DNA of 64,000 bases from Prochlorococcus_E sp000760215 (GTDB lineage: Bacteria; Cyanobacteriota; Cyanobacteriia; PCC-6307; Cyanobiaceae): assembly GCF_047303175.1 (NCBI RefSeq), contig NZ_CP138945.1. One strand, written 5' to 3'. The translations under genes were made by a program, and so were the position numbers. Shown in pieces: positions 53,811 through 62,825 of this stretch (positions are counted from its first letter, which is position 1; each line of letters opens with the position of its first letter). The notes beneath the pieces are model-generated. The model made no database searches, had not been told where the DNA came from, and saw only the letters and a list, made by a program, of their open reading frames with translations.

Positions 53811-54725
53811 TTAACCTCGACCAACAATCATCGTTCCAATACCCTTATCAGTAAATACCTCTAACAGCAGAGCGTGAGGGATGCGACCATCGATGATATG
53901 TGCAGCAGCAACACCTTGTGCTAATGCTCTTATACAGCATTCAGTTTTTGGCTTCATTCCGCCATGAACAATACCTTCCTTGATAAGTGTACGAATCTCA
54001 TGTAGACGTGCTTTTCGTATTAGTGTTGAAGTATCGCCCTGATCTCTCAATACACCTAAAGTATCTGTTAGTAGAATGATCTTTTCTGCACCGATGGCTG
54101 CAGCAACTTCGCCAGCCACAGTATCGGCATTGATATTGTAATTAGTACCATCTGGAGATGTTGAAACGCTGGAGATTACAGGTATGTATCCTTTGGCAAG
54201 TAGGGGCTCAATTACATCAGGGTTAACTCTTGCTACTTCGCCAACTAGCCCATGTTTCCCATCGCCTAAAGGCCGTGCTTCTATCAATCCGCCATCTATT
54301 CCACATAGGCCTACTGATGAGGCCCCTACTTGGTTTATACCATTGACTATTTGTTTGTTTACTCTTCCAATAAGGACCATCCCTACTACATCCATAGTTG
54401 CCGAGTCGGTGACTCTTAATCCATCACGAAATTCACTGTTGATATTCAGCTTTGATAACCATTGATTAATTTCAGGACCTCCTCCATGAATAACTACTGG
54501 TTTTGCTCCAACGCTTGAAAGCAAAGCTATATCACGAAATACTGCTTCCTGTAGAGAGCTTTTGGACATAGCTGAACCGCCATATTTAATAACTATTCGA
54601 CGTCCAGCAAATTTTTGTATATAGGGCAGTGCTTCGCTTAACACTGAAACTCTTACTGCATCATTTTGGTCATGATGCATTTGTGAGGCGTCAATTTTTT
54701 CTGAGGTTAGATTATTGGGATCCAT
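53811..54725 (-). CDS. argB: Acetylglutamate kinase
   Basis: It phosphorylates N-acetylglutamate, the controlling step of arginine synthesis; in cyanobacteria it is the target of the PII signalling protein. The catalytic core shows RRIVIKYGGSAM (ATP-binding), VVIHGGGPEINQWL, ADTVAGEVAAAIGAEKIILL and the C-terminal GGMKPKTECC. I take ATG 54725 (304 residues); ATGs at 54734 and 54680, and a longer frame to 54782 reaching further into the next gene, are alternatives. It overlaps the DUF2854 gene by 14 bases, and the DUF3153 gene follows it after 3 bases. Confidence 0.95.
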   Translation of the reverse strand: MDPNNLTSEKIDASQMHHDQNDAVRVSVLSEALPYIQKFAGRRIVIKYGGSAMSKSSLQEAVFRDIALLSSVGAKPVVIHGGGPEINQWLSKLNINSEFRDGLRVTDSATMDVVGMVLIGRVNKQIVNGINQVGASSVGLCGIDGGLIEARPLGDGKHGLVGEVARVNPDVIEPLLAKGYIPVISSVSTSPDGTNYNINADTVAGEVAAAIGAEKIILLTDTLGVLRDQGDTSTLIRKARLHEIRTLIKEGIVHGGMKPKTECCIRALAQGVAAAHIIDGRIPHALLLEVFTDKGIGTMIVGRG

Positions 54726-55284
54726 TTTTTTCATTACTTTCTGTGATATTTGGTTTTGGAAGAAGTTCCAGAATAAGTTCATCTTCAGTCTCGGAGAGAA
54801 TATTTGCAGTTAAATTTTTTGCAAAAAATCTACCTAAGCGATCTTGTTGTGATTGCCATTTTTCTAGAGGGACGCCACGAAAATTAAATTTCATACGAAC
54901 TCCAAAGTTCTCTTCTGTTTCGATTAATGCAATTTCAATTAATTGAGGAGGCTTGTTGTCATCCCACAGCTTAAGTGCTTGAAGAGATGTTTCAAGATGA
55001 GCTCTTTGTCCATACTTGAACCTTGTTACGTCTCCTATAAGATTTTCAAGCTCTTTAGGGCCTTTTATCTTTAATTTGTTTAGCTCTGATGAAGATATTA
55101 AACTTCTAGCAGGGTTTAATTCGGAGTTTTTCAATGCTAGGCCTATAAGAAGAATAGGTACTCCATAAAAAAATGTAGGAACGCTTAAGTTTGTTGCGTC
55201 GTTAAAGTAAGAAATGAGTCCAGTTATTGCAAGAATTGCCCCTGCAATGGAAATTATACTTGCTGGTGAAAATTGTTTTTTCAT
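54712..55284 (-). CDS. DUF2854-type conserved membrane protein
   Basis: A 190-residue protein with two N-terminal membrane helices (about 8-24 and 35-52: ISIAGAILAITGLI and FFYGVPILLIGLAL), then a soluble domain with KGPKELENLIGDVTRFKYGQ (about 74-93), and NFRGVPLEKWQSQQDRLGRFF. I take it for the DUF2854 family, known in cyanobacteria and plastids; the function is unknown. The last 14 bases overlap argB. It is the first gene of a run with argB and the DUF3153 gene. Confidence 0.72.
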   Translation of the reverse strand: MKKQFSPASIISIAGAILAITGLISYFNDATNLSVPTFFYGVPILLIGLALKNSELNPARSLISSSELNKLKIKGPKELENLIGDVTRFKYGQRAHLETSLQALKLWDDNKPPQLIEIALIETEENFGVRMKFNFRGVPLEKWQSQQDRLGRFFAKNLTANILSETEDELILELLPKPNITESNEKNGSQ

Positions 55285-55339
55285 GGTTGTAATTTTGGCT
55301 TTCTAGGCCTTAAGTTTTTTGTATGAGGAAAAAACTGTT

Positions 55340-55531
55340 ATGGCTTCATTAGGTAAACAATCTATTGATCTTCAGGAGCTTATAGAGCTTTTGAATGAAG
55401 ATAGGGCATTAATCTTAGAGAAAATTGACCAAGGATACTGGCCAGAAATGAGGCAAGATCTTGCAGCTTTGGAAAGGGAATTAGGACAGTTCTTGGAATT
55501 AGCCTCGAAGAGATTAGAACATACTGAATGA
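55340..55531 (+). CDS. Small hypothetical helical protein
   Basis: A 63-residue protein starting at ATG 55340 (MASLGKQSIDLQELIELL); an upstream TTG at 55319 would add seven residues. It is almost all helix, strongly acidic, with heptad-like Leu spacing (LQELIELLNEDRALILEKI, LAALERELGQFLELASKRL), so a coiled coil is likely. It has no membrane segment. I do not recognise it. It is divergent from the DUF2854 gene and convergent with the SSB-like gene. Confidence 0.68.
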   Translation: MASLGKQSIDLQELIELLNEDRALILEKIDQGYWPEMRQDLAALERELGQFLELASKRLEHTE

Positions 55532-55546
55532 GAAAGTACAGTAGGC

Positions 55547-56020
55547 TTAAAATGGAATATCGTCAGTATCAGGGATTAGAGGGGAACTGTTCCAGGTGAC
55601 AGAGTCATTGTCACTTTTAGGGTTTTCAGGCTCCTTAGAAGTAAGTGCATTTAAGGAAGGTGAATCATTACTAGGAACTTGATTCGGAGATGTTTTGTTA
55701 GGTGAGATTGTTCCCTTAGGAGTTGATGAATGGATTTTTGAAAGAGTGAACTCTGCTCTTTTTTCTTTGGATCCGTCTTGTCTTGGGACTGTGTTCATCC
55801 TTAGACGGCCTTCAATTATAAGTCTTTGACCTATCTGTACATGGCTTTGAAGATCTTGAGCTAAGTTCCCCCATCCAACTACTTTAATTGAGCCTGGAGG
55901 ATCATCAGCTCGAAAACCATCAAATTCAACGTCCATTTCTGCTATTGCAGTTTGATTGTCTTGGGTGTAACGGATCGTTGGCGCTACTTTGACTGTGACT
56001 TCAAGTAAGCAGTGATTCAT
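55547..56020 (-). CDS. Single-stranded DNA-binding (OB-fold) protein
   Basis: A 157-residue protein with an SSB-type OB fold in the first 105 residues: CLLEVTVKVAPTIRYTQDNQ, MDVEFDGFRADDPPGSIKVV and QRLIIEGRLRMNTVPRQDGS. The C-terminal part is Ser/Pro/Asn-rich and disordered, ending DSVTWNSSPLIPDTDDIPF. The final acidic DDIPF is the tip by which SSB proteins recruit partners such as PriA. The sequence is divergent from E. coli SSB, so whether this is the main SSB or a paralogue is open. It is divergent from cobK. Confidence 0.85.
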   Translation of the reverse strand: MNHCLLEVTVKVAPTIRYTQDNQTAIAEMDVEFDGFRADDPPGSIKVVGWGNLAQDLQSHVQIGQRLIIEGRLRMNTVPRQDGSKEKRAEFTLSKIHSSTPKGTISPNKTSPNQVPSNDSPSLNALTSKEPENPKSDNDSVTWNSSPLIPDTDDIPF

Positions 56021-56033
56021 TTTCTTTCATGCT

Positions 56034-56858
56034 GTGAGAGCTATCTTGATGCACATGGGAAGAAAATGCTACCGCCATTTATGGTTATTGTCTGGAACAG
56101 GAGATGGACCGGTTCTTGCAAAGGAATTGATATTAAAAGGTTGGAAGGTTAGCGTAAGCGTTGTTTCTAGAGAGGCCTCATCGGCATACTCTCAAATACC
56201 CTTGCAGAATCTATGGGTTGGGGCTTTGGAAGGGGTTGAATCTATTCGTGCGAATCTAAAGAAATCTCGTGAATCTCATTTTGGATTTGATTGGGTTATA
56301 GATGCTACGCATCCTTTTGCTCAAGTAATAAGTCCTAATCTCAAGACAGTTTGTAAAGAATTTGATCAACCTTTGCTTCGTTTTGAGCGTTTTATTCAAA
56401 CGAGTGAGGAAGCGATATTGATTCAGAGTTATAAAGATCTTTTGAATTTTAACTTAACTGGGGAAAGAGTCCTTTTTGCGATTGGATCAAAATTCTTACC
56501 TGAGGCTATTGAATATGCTCTTATAGCAGGTGCAATCCCTTTCGCTAGGGTTTTACCTTCTATCCAAGGGCTTTCTAAAGCATTGTGTAGCAAAATGCCT
56601 CAAAATCATGCGGCAGTTCTTAAGCCTTTGCAAGGCAACCCTCTTGGAGAGATTGAAGCGTCTCTTTGCAAGCAATGGAGAATAACAGGTATTGTTGCTA
56701 GGGAATCTGGAGGACCAACACAAGCGCTTTGGCAAAAGATTGCTTCTCAACAAAAGTTGAATTTATTTTTGATATCTCGACCTTCTCCTCTTGATTATAT
56801 TTGCGTAGTGAATACATATTCGGATTTATTCAACTTCCTTGAATTGAATAATCATTAA
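56034..56858 (+). CDS. cobK: Precorrin-6A reductase
   Basis: It reduces precorrin-6A (or its cobalt form) with NADPH in corrin ring synthesis. The 274 residues have the family's N-terminal WLLSGTGDGPVLAKELI (about 17-33), the central VIDATHPFAQVISPNL (about 85-100), and GSKFLPEAIE and ARESGGPTQALWQK toward the C-terminus. It starts at GTG 56034 or at the ATGs 15 and 21 bases later. Together with cobM at 17612-18364 it places two corrin steps in this window. Confidence 0.88.
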   Translation: MRAILMHMGRKCYRHLWLLSGTGDGPVLAKELILKGWKVSVSVVSREASSAYSQIPLQNLWVGALEGVESIRANLKKSRESHFGFDWVIDATHPFAQVISPNLKTVCKEFDQPLLRFERFIQTSEEAILIQSYKDLLNFNLTGERVLFAIGSKFLPEAIEYALIAGAIPFARVLPSIQGLSKALCSKMPQNHAAVLKPLQGNPLGEIEASLCKQWRITGIVARESGGPTQALWQKIASQQKLNLFLISRPSPLDYICVVNTYSDLFNFLELNNH

Positions 56859-56890
56859 AATCATATTAGTCTAATTACTATTTTATCTTC

Positions 56891-57217
56891 ATGCCTTCAT
56901 ATCATTTGGATAAAACACTTTTAATAGTTCTAACAACAGTGAGCAATTTTCAATATGCTAAGAAATTGACTAAGATTATCTTAGAGAAGAAACTAGCATC
57001 TTGTGTCAATTTAAATGATACTTATTCGCTTTATTGGTGGAAGGGAAAGATTGAAGAAGGTTCAGAAGTGAAATTAACTATTAAAACAAGACAATGCTTT
57101 TTAAATGAATTATATGAAACCATAAAGAAATATCATAGCTATGATATACCAGAGTTTATTTATTTTGAAGCTTCTTCAAGTAAGGAATATAATGAATGGA
57201 TTTCTGATGTTATTTAA
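56891..57217 (+). CDS. cutA: Divalent cation tolerance protein CutA
   Basis: A 108-residue protein of the CutA family, trimeric and PII-like in fold. The characteristic motif is CVNLNDTYSLYWWKGKIEEG (about 37-56), followed by LTIKTRQC and YHSYDIPEFIYFEA. It begins at ATG 56891. CutA is linked to copper tolerance in some bacteria, but in cyanobacteria the role is not clear. Its stop overlaps the PfkB kinase stop by 4 bases, tail to tail. Confidence 0.93.
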   Translation: MPSYHLDKTLLIVLTTVSNFQYAKKLTKIILEKKLASCVNLNDTYSLYWWKGKIEEGSEVKLTIKTRQCFLNELYETIKKYHSYDIPEFIYFEASSSKEYNEWISDVI

Positions 57218-58218
57218 TATGTAGAGTGGTTTAGCTTTTTATTGACTAGGCTTCTTAAAGATGTTTTTGATCTTGAGCCAAGTTGAGTAACTATCTGGCC
57301 AGCACATATTGAGCCAATCTCTCCACAGGTGGTTAAATTTTTATTATGAATATATCCATACAAGAAACCACTGGCATACAAATCTCCTGCTCCTGTTGTA
57401 TCAATTGCTTTGCCGAAATTATGTGACTTTATTGTATGAACTCTTCCAGCTGAAATTATGATTGACCCTTTTTCACCTCTAGTTATGACTGCTATTTCAC
57501 ACTTATCTTTTATCTTTTCTATAGCACTTTGTAAAGTGGATGATTTGTAGAGTGAAATTATTTCTATTTCATTTGCGAAAATTATGTCAATATAATTCTC
57601 TAATAATTCTTGAAAACTATCCCGATGCCTTTCAATACAGAAAATATCTGATAATGAAAGAGCTATTTTCCCTCCATAGTTTCTACATACTTCTGCCGAA
57701 GTTTTGAAAGCATCTTTAGCTGAATTTAAATCCCATAAATATCCCTCTAAATATAAGACCTTTGCTTTTTTTACAATTGAAAGATCGATATCATTTCTTT
57801 TAAGTGAATTTGAGCAGCCAAGAAAAGTACACATTGTTCTCTCTGCATCAGGGGTTATATAGATAAAACATCTCCCAGTAGGCTCATCACCTTTAACTGT
57901 TGGCGAATTAAAGATTGCCCCTGTTGAGGAAATATCCTCTTTGAAAATCTCTCCTAGTTGATCATCTTGAACCCTGCCGATGAAATTTGTTGAACAGCCC
58001 AATTCTGCTAAGCCTGCAATTGTATTTGCAGCAGATCCACCAGAACTCTGTAGCTTTGATTTGCTCTTTAAGTAAAGTTTTTGTGCTTTATTTTGATCTA
58101 TTAACGTCATGCTTCCTTTTAAAAGAGAATTTTCATAAAGGAATGAATCATCAATATTTATAAGTACATCTACTATTGCATTCCCAATGGCTACTACATC
58201 AATATTATTTATATTCAT
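57214..58218 (-). CDS. PfkB-family sugar kinase, probable adenosine kinase
   Basis: A 334-residue kinase of the ribokinase fold. The PfkB signature with the catalytic Asp is ATDTTGAGD-like: AIDTTGAGDLYASGFLYGY (about 274-292). The N-terminal VVAIGNAIVDVLINI (about 8-22) and SGGSAANTIAGLAELGC (about 58-74) are typical of adenosine kinases and similar enzymes. The substrate is inferred from overall pattern and not proven. It lies 30 bases downstream of purA, so it may share a purine transcript. Confidence 0.85.
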   Translation of the reverse strand: MNINNIDVVAIGNAIVDVLINIDDSFLYENSLLKGSMTLIDQNKAQKLYLKSKSKLQSSGGSAANTIAGLAELGCSTNFIGRVQDDQLGEIFKEDISSTGAIFNSPTVKGDEPTGRCFIYITPDAERTMCTFLGCSNSLKRNDIDLSIVKKAKVLYLEGYLWDLNSAKDAFKTSAEVCRNYGGKIALSLSDIFCIERHRDSFQELLENYIDIIFANEIEIISLYKSSTLQSAIEKIKDKCEIAVITRGEKGSIIISAGRVHTIKSHNFGKAIDTTGAGDLYASGFLYGYIHNKNLTTCGEIGSICAGQIVTQLGSRSKTSLRSLVNKKLNHSTY

Positions 58219-58248
58219 TTGACTGTTTATGAGATTTAAATCAGGTAA

Positions 58249-59562
58249 CTAGGCACTAAGAAGTGCACGCTTCGGACCATGTATTGGATCTTCAACAACA
58301 ATTGTTTGCTCCCTATTTGCTCCTAATGAAACTATTGCAATTGGCACTTCCATTAACTCTGCAAGAAATCTTAGATAAGCCATAGCTGCTTTAGGGAGGT
58401 CATCTAATTGTCTGCAGTTTGCTGTAGAAGATTTCCATCCTGGCAATGTCTTATATATTGGAGTGCATTTAGTAAGGTCCTCTGCATTGCTTGGAAAATA
58501 ATCTACTCTCTTGCCGTTTAATTCATAAGAAGTGCAAACTCTAATTTCATCTAGTTCGTCAAGAACATCTAGCTTTGTAATTGCGAGGCAATCAAGCCCA
58601 TTTACTTCTACTGCATATTTCCCTATTACTCCATCAAACCATCCACATCGTCTTCTTCGACCAGTTGTCGTTCCATATTCGCCTCCTCTATCGCATAGCT
58701 TGTCATTAATACTCCCTTGTAGTTCTGTTGGGAAAGGTCCTTCCCCAACTCGGGTTGTGTATGCCTTGGCAACACCTATTACTCTGTCAATGAGTGTTGG
58801 TCCGACTCCTGCTCCTATGCATGCACCTCCTGAAACAGGGTTGGATGAGGTTACAAATGGATACGTTCCATGGTCAAGATCTAAAAGAGTTCCTTGAGCA
58901 CCTTCGAAAAGTATGTTTTTTTTATTTCTAGAGGCTTGATGAATAATTCTTGTGCAATCAACAATGTGAGGCTCTAATTGTTTCCCGTAATTGAGATATT
59001 CACCAATAACTTCTTCTTTATCAAGGGTGTCTTTATCGTAAATCTTTTTTAGGATTTCGTTTTTTTCAGTAAGCGGAACTTCGATGCATTCCCTTAGTCT
59101 TTTTTCATCTAGCAAATCTATTACCCTAATTCCACTTCTTTGGGCTTTATCTGCATAGGTAGGGCCAATCCCTCTGCCAGTGGTACCTATCTTCTTAACA
59201 CCTCTGCTTCCTTCCATTGCCGCATCAATTAGACGATGATATGGCATTGTTACATGCGCTGTGGTTGCCAGCTGAAGCCCAGAGATATCAATAGCATTAT
59301 CTTTTAGCATTTTTATTTCTCTGAGGAGCACTTTTGGATCTACAACTGTTCCTGAACCAATCAGGCAAATTGTTTCTGGGTAGAGTATTCCTGAAGGTAT
59401 TAAATGTAGCTTCAGTACTTTGTCTTCGACCACTATTGTGTGGCCAGCATTTACTCCTCCTTGGTACCTGACTACAACATCAGCAGAGCGACTCAGCAGA
59501 TCGGTGATTTTACCCTTCCCTTCATCACCCCATTGAGCACCTATGACGACAACGTTTGCCAA
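58249..59562 (-). CDS. purA: Adenylosuccinate synthetase
   Basis: It joins IMP and aspartate with GTP to make adenylosuccinate, the first committed step to AMP. The 437 residues have the GTP-binding N-terminus VIGAQWGDEGKGKITDLL (about 5-22), the IMP-binding GTTGRGIGPTYADKAQR (about 125-141), VGEGPFPTEL (about 270-279) and TTGRRRRCGWFD (about 299-310). The length is normal. The PfkB kinase gene follows after 30 bases, and psb27 lies upstream. Confidence 0.97.
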   Translation of the reverse strand: MANVVVIGAQWGDEGKGKITDLLSRSADVVVRYQGGVNAGHTIVVEDKVLKLHLIPSGILYPETICLIGSGTVVDPKVLLREIKMLKDNAIDISGLQLATTAHVTMPYHRLIDAAMEGSRGVKKIGTTGRGIGPTYADKAQRSGIRVIDLLDEKRLRECIEVPLTEKNEILKKIYDKDTLDKEEVIGEYLNYGKQLEPHIVDCTRIIHQASRNKKNILFEGAQGTLLDLDHGTYPFVTSSNPVSGGACIGAGVGPTLIDRVIGVAKAYTTRVGEGPFPTELQGSINDKLCDRGGEYGTTTGRRRRCGWFDGVIGKYAVEVNGLDCLAITKLDVLDELDEIRVCTSYELNGKRVDYFPSNAEDLTKCTPIYKTLPGWKSSTANCRQLDDLPKAAMAYLRFLAELMEVPIAIVSLGANREQTIVVEDPIHGPKRALLSA

Positions 59563-59653
59563 TGAAACTGCGGTACGAAACCGCTTAAATCAAGAGTTTA
59601 CAACAATCTCAGATTTTTTTGTGTAAGTCAAACAAATCAATCAAAAGTTATAT

Positions 59654-60088
59654 TTACATTTCCTTTGTAACTATTTTTTCTGCTCTTGATAGTTCTTTGT
59701 TTAGCCGCTCCTTTAATTTTTCTGGTAAAGGCCTATTTGAGAAAGTTTTATAGTGACCTGCCATTGCATTAAGGGCTGTTTGCATTGTTGTAAAAGACGA
59801 TGAGCCATTTACTTGAGGGCGATTACGGTATCTAGATATATATGCTGTGATAAGTCCTAGTGCTTCATCTTTAGCATCTGGTTGTGCTTCATCTGTATCA
59901 GCCAAAGCAATAGTTGTTTTTAGGCTTTGTGCAACTGAAACTGTATCCTTTACAAAATCCCCAGACATTGATGCCCCTGCAGCAAGAAGGCTGTTTCCAA
60001 ACGGGTGAAGTGTTAATAATAAGCCTAGGCATATCGCTAACGAAGAGCGAATCAATTTTTTGATGAGGTTTTGTAGATTCCTGGACAT
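59654..60088 (-). CDS. psb27: Photosystem II assembly protein Psb27
   Basis: A lumenal protein that binds CP43 while the oxygen-evolving cluster is assembled. The 144 residues have an N-terminal signal (about 1-36) followed by the four-helix Psb27 domain, with GLITAYISRYRNRPQVNGSS (about 79-98), YKTFSNRPLPEKLKERL (about 116-132) and the C-terminal RAEKIVTKEM. In many cyanobacteria it is a lipoprotein; here no lipobox Cys stands at the end of the signal, which reads NSLLAAGA. It is between purA and proS on the same strand. Confidence 0.93.
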   Translation of the reverse strand: MSRNLQNLIKKLIRSSLAICLGLLLTLHPFGNSLLAAGASMSGDFVKDTVSVAQSLKTTIALADTDEAQPDAKDEALGLITAYISRYRNRPQVNGSSSFTTMQTALNAMAGHYKTFSNRPLPEKLKERLNKELSRAEKIVTKEM

Positions 60089-60121
60089 TTTTAATAAGTA
60101 ATTAATATAACTCTATAAGAA

Positions 60122-61924
60122 TCAATGCAAAAGTGACTTTTTATGATGAGATATTTTTTCTATGAGTTCGTTTACAGCAGCTTCTGAATTTAATGATCTT
60201 GATTCTTTGTTGGATCGGTTAACTAACTCGACTTTCCCAGAAGATGAATCTCTCCCAGCAATTATTTTCCAAGGGATCCCAATGAGATCTGCATCTTTGA
60301 ATTTAACTCCAGCTCTTTCATCCCTATCATCAATTAATGCATCAATACCTTTCCTTTTAAGTTCTAAATATATTTGTTCGCCAAGCTCAGATTGAGCGTT
60401 ATCTTTCATATTAGCTACAACAACTACAACTTCAAAAGGGGCAATATTTAAAGGCCATATTATTCCAGACTCATCATGGTTTTGTTCAACAGATGCTTGG
60501 GCAAGTCGAGATATGCCTATCCCATAGCAGCCCATCCAAAACGGCTCTTCAATACCTGACTGATTTGTAAACGTAGATTTTAAGGAGGATGAGTATTTTT
60601 TGCCAAGTTGAAATATATGTCCAATTTCAATTCCTCTTTTTTCCAAAAGTTTTTGCTTTGGATTGTTAATAGAAATATCTCCTGCCATTGCTTTTCTTAT
60701 ATCAACAACTTCTGGAGTTATTTCAAGGGAAGGCCAATCTGCATAGACTTTGTGATAGTTGAGTGTATTTGCTCCACATACAAATGATTTTAGATTTGCA
60801 GCCGTATGATCTGCAAATCTAATGAATTTGTGTTCCCAGTTAGCAGCATTATCTAAAACAGAATCTTTTAGATCTGGTCCTAGGTAACCAATTGGTAGAT
60901 CATTAAGACCTTGTTGCTCAAGATCCTTTAGATTTATTGTTGATAGCTTGACTACATCCTTATTCAAATATTTGCTTATTTCATTACTTAATTTGACCTC
61001 ATTTAACTCTTGATCCCCTCTAATACTTATAAGTATTGGTTGATATATGTTTTTATCCAGTAACGCTATTAGGAGGATTACTTTGATTATTTGATCAGGT
61101 GTAAACCCTTTTTCATTAGATAGTTCTTGTATTGATTTTTGGTTTTTAGTTTCTAGTAATTGAGTTTCTTTCTTTTCCAGTGCTTTTGCTTTTGGTGGTA
61201 TTGAATTAGCTTTTTCTTGATTGGCAGCATATTTTTTGTCAGGACTGAATAAAATCAGGTCTTCTCCTACTTCTGCAGGTGCCATAAATTCTTTTGATTC
61301 TGCACCACCTATTGCGCCACTATCTGCTTCTACTGAAACTGTTTCAAGACCACATCTTTTAAAAATTCTTTCGTATGCATTATTCATTTCTAAATAAGTA
61401 TTTTTCAAATCCTTTTCATTGGAATGAAAGGAGTAAGAATCCTTCATTATAAATTCTCTACTCCTCATTAATCCAAATCTCGGTCGGATTTCATCACGAA
61501 ATTTGGTTTGGATTTGATATAGATTTACTGGAAGCTGTTTATAGGATCTCAAACATTCACCGGCTATTTGGGTTATTACCTCTTCATGGGTAGGAGCTAA
61601 GCCAAGCTCTCGGTTTTGCCTATCAATTAAATGAAACATTAGACCTTCTCCCTCTGTATAAGCATCCCATCTACCGCTTCGCTGCCATAATTCTGAAGGA
61701 TGAAGTTGGGGCAGAAGGGTCTCCAAACATCCTTTTGCATCTAGTTCTTCTTTAACAATGCAAGTGACCTTTTTTACAACTTTCCACATCAAAGGCATAT
61801 ATGCATAGATCCCTAATGTGACCCGTCTTATAAAACCACCTTTTACAAGCAATTGGTGTGAGGCAATCTCGGCGTCGGCGGGAATATCCCGCAGCGTCAC
61901 CAGCATTAGGCGGGAGACGCGCAT
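60122..61924 (-). CDS. proS: Prolyl-tRNA synthetase
   Basis: A class II synthetase of the bacterial type, 600 residues, with the insertion (editing) domain between motifs 2 and 3. It shows MRVSRLMLVTLRDIPADAEI at the N-terminus, motif 2 in FRDEIRPRFGLMRSREFIMKD (about 147-167), motif 3 in GCYGIGISRLAQA (about 468-480), and the anticodon-binding C-terminal domain with ALIDDRDERAGVKFKDADLI. The middle Lys/Glu-rich insert (about 240-275) is typical of the family. It begins at ATG 61924. Confidence 0.96.
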   Translation of the reverse strand: MRVSRLMLVTLRDIPADAEIASHQLLVKGGFIRRVTLGIYAYMPLMWKVVKKVTCIVKEELDAKGCLETLLPQLHPSELWQRSGRWDAYTEGEGLMFHLIDRQNRELGLAPTHEEVITQIAGECLRSYKQLPVNLYQIQTKFRDEIRPRFGLMRSREFIMKDSYSFHSNEKDLKNTYLEMNNAYERIFKRCGLETVSVEADSGAIGGAESKEFMAPAEVGEDLILFSPDKKYAANQEKANSIPPKAKALEKKETQLLETKNQKSIQELSNEKGFTPDQIIKVILLIALLDKNIYQPILISIRGDQELNEVKLSNEISKYLNKDVVKLSTINLKDLEQQGLNDLPIGYLGPDLKDSVLDNAANWEHKFIRFADHTAANLKSFVCGANTLNYHKVYADWPSLEITPEVVDIRKAMAGDISINNPKQKLLEKRGIEIGHIFQLGKKYSSSLKSTFTNQSGIEEPFWMGCYGIGISRLAQASVEQNHDESGIIWPLNIAPFEVVVVVANMKDNAQSELGEQIYLELKRKGIDALIDDRDERAGVKFKDADLIGIPWKIIAGRDSSSGKVELVNRSNKESRSLNSEAAVNELIEKISHHKKSLLH

Positions 61925-62072
61925 ATGTAGCTCTCCTGATTTTAATTATCCACATATATTAGCTTCATAAATTGCCAATTGTAAAAGTGTCATGGACGGC
62001 TGATTGTCTATAGAACTCTTAAGGCTCATCTGCTATTTTCTGAAAAGTCTTCGGCTGTAAAAAGTGTTTAAT

Positions 62073-62486
62073 ATGTCGGCGTTAAATCCTGACCTCTATA
62101 ACTCTCCATCTAAGCCTCTAAAAGATGCTGAATCATTTGCTCCTGATTCTGACTCACTTGTTGGAATAGATGATGTTCAAAAGTTTTTAAATAGATCACG
62201 GGCTTCAGTGTATAGGTACACAAATAGTGATCCTCGTAATCTTAATCCACCTTTTAATCCTAGGAAATTAAATCCTGAATTTAGAAGTGATCAGAAAGAT
62301 CCCCTTTTATTTCACTCTAACGAAGTGGCTAGGTTTGCAAAAGATATCCTTAGGATTAAAGAAGTCACTGTTGAGGTTCTCAATTCGCCTTCAACAGCAA
62401 CTCAGAATATTTTGGTTTCTATCCATGAAGAATTAAAATTAATAAGAAGTAATCTTGAAAAGATGAACAATAAGGAACAACAATAA
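62073..62486 (+). CDS. Putative DNA-binding hypothetical protein
   Basis: A 137-residue protein starting at ATG 62073 (MSALNPDLYN); a GTG at 62064 would add three residues. It has a disordered Ser/Pro N-terminus, then a MerR/excisionase-like helix-turn-helix pattern: VGIDDVQKFLNRSRASVYRY (about 31-50), followed by Asn/Pro-rich residues and LFHSNEVARFAKDIL. The C-terminal part (about 96-137) is a predicted helix, perhaps a dimerisation element. Function unknown. It is divergent from proS and separated by 339 bases from the second pyrophosphatase gene. Confidence 0.7.
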   Translation: MSALNPDLYNSPSKPLKDAESFAPDSDSLVGIDDVQKFLNRSRASVYRYTNSDPRNLNPPFNPRKLNPEFRSDQKDPLLFHSNEVARFAKDILRIKEVTVEVLNSPSTATQNILVSIHEELKLIRSNLEKMNNKEQQ

Positions 62487-62825
62487 AGAACTTCTAATAA
62501 GATCGAACAATTATCTGAATATTCTTATGTATTCATTTTAGGAACTAATAATTTAAGTATTAAACATAATTAGAAATATTAAAGTCATTTCTTTTCTTTT
62601 ATAGTTCTTTGAGAATCAACAAACTATTTTTTGCTTTATGCTATTTGGAGAAGGTTTTCTAAGTAATAAGATATCTATGCATTTCTTTGCACATAGGCTT
62701 ATTCTTTTCTTAGCACTTCAAGTCATACTTAATTTGATTTTTGAATATAGAGGAATTGTTTGTTTTAGTTTTGCCTCTTTTCAAGAATCAAATCAAATTT
62801 AATTACCACTGTTTTCTAGGCTCTA
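62487..62825. other. 339-base intergenic region upstream of the second pyrophosphatase gene
   Basis: It holds only AT-rich sequence. A 54-codon frame (62638-62802) encodes a short hydrophobic peptide but has no ribosome site and no homology I recognise. A promoter for the pyrophosphatase should lie near its end. I see no strong hairpin. Confidence 0.5.

Noticed and set aside
62638..62802. 54-codon hydrophobic ORF in the gap before the second pyrophosphatase
   Set aside because: No ribosome site and no recognisable family; open frames of this size occur by chance in AT-rich gaps.
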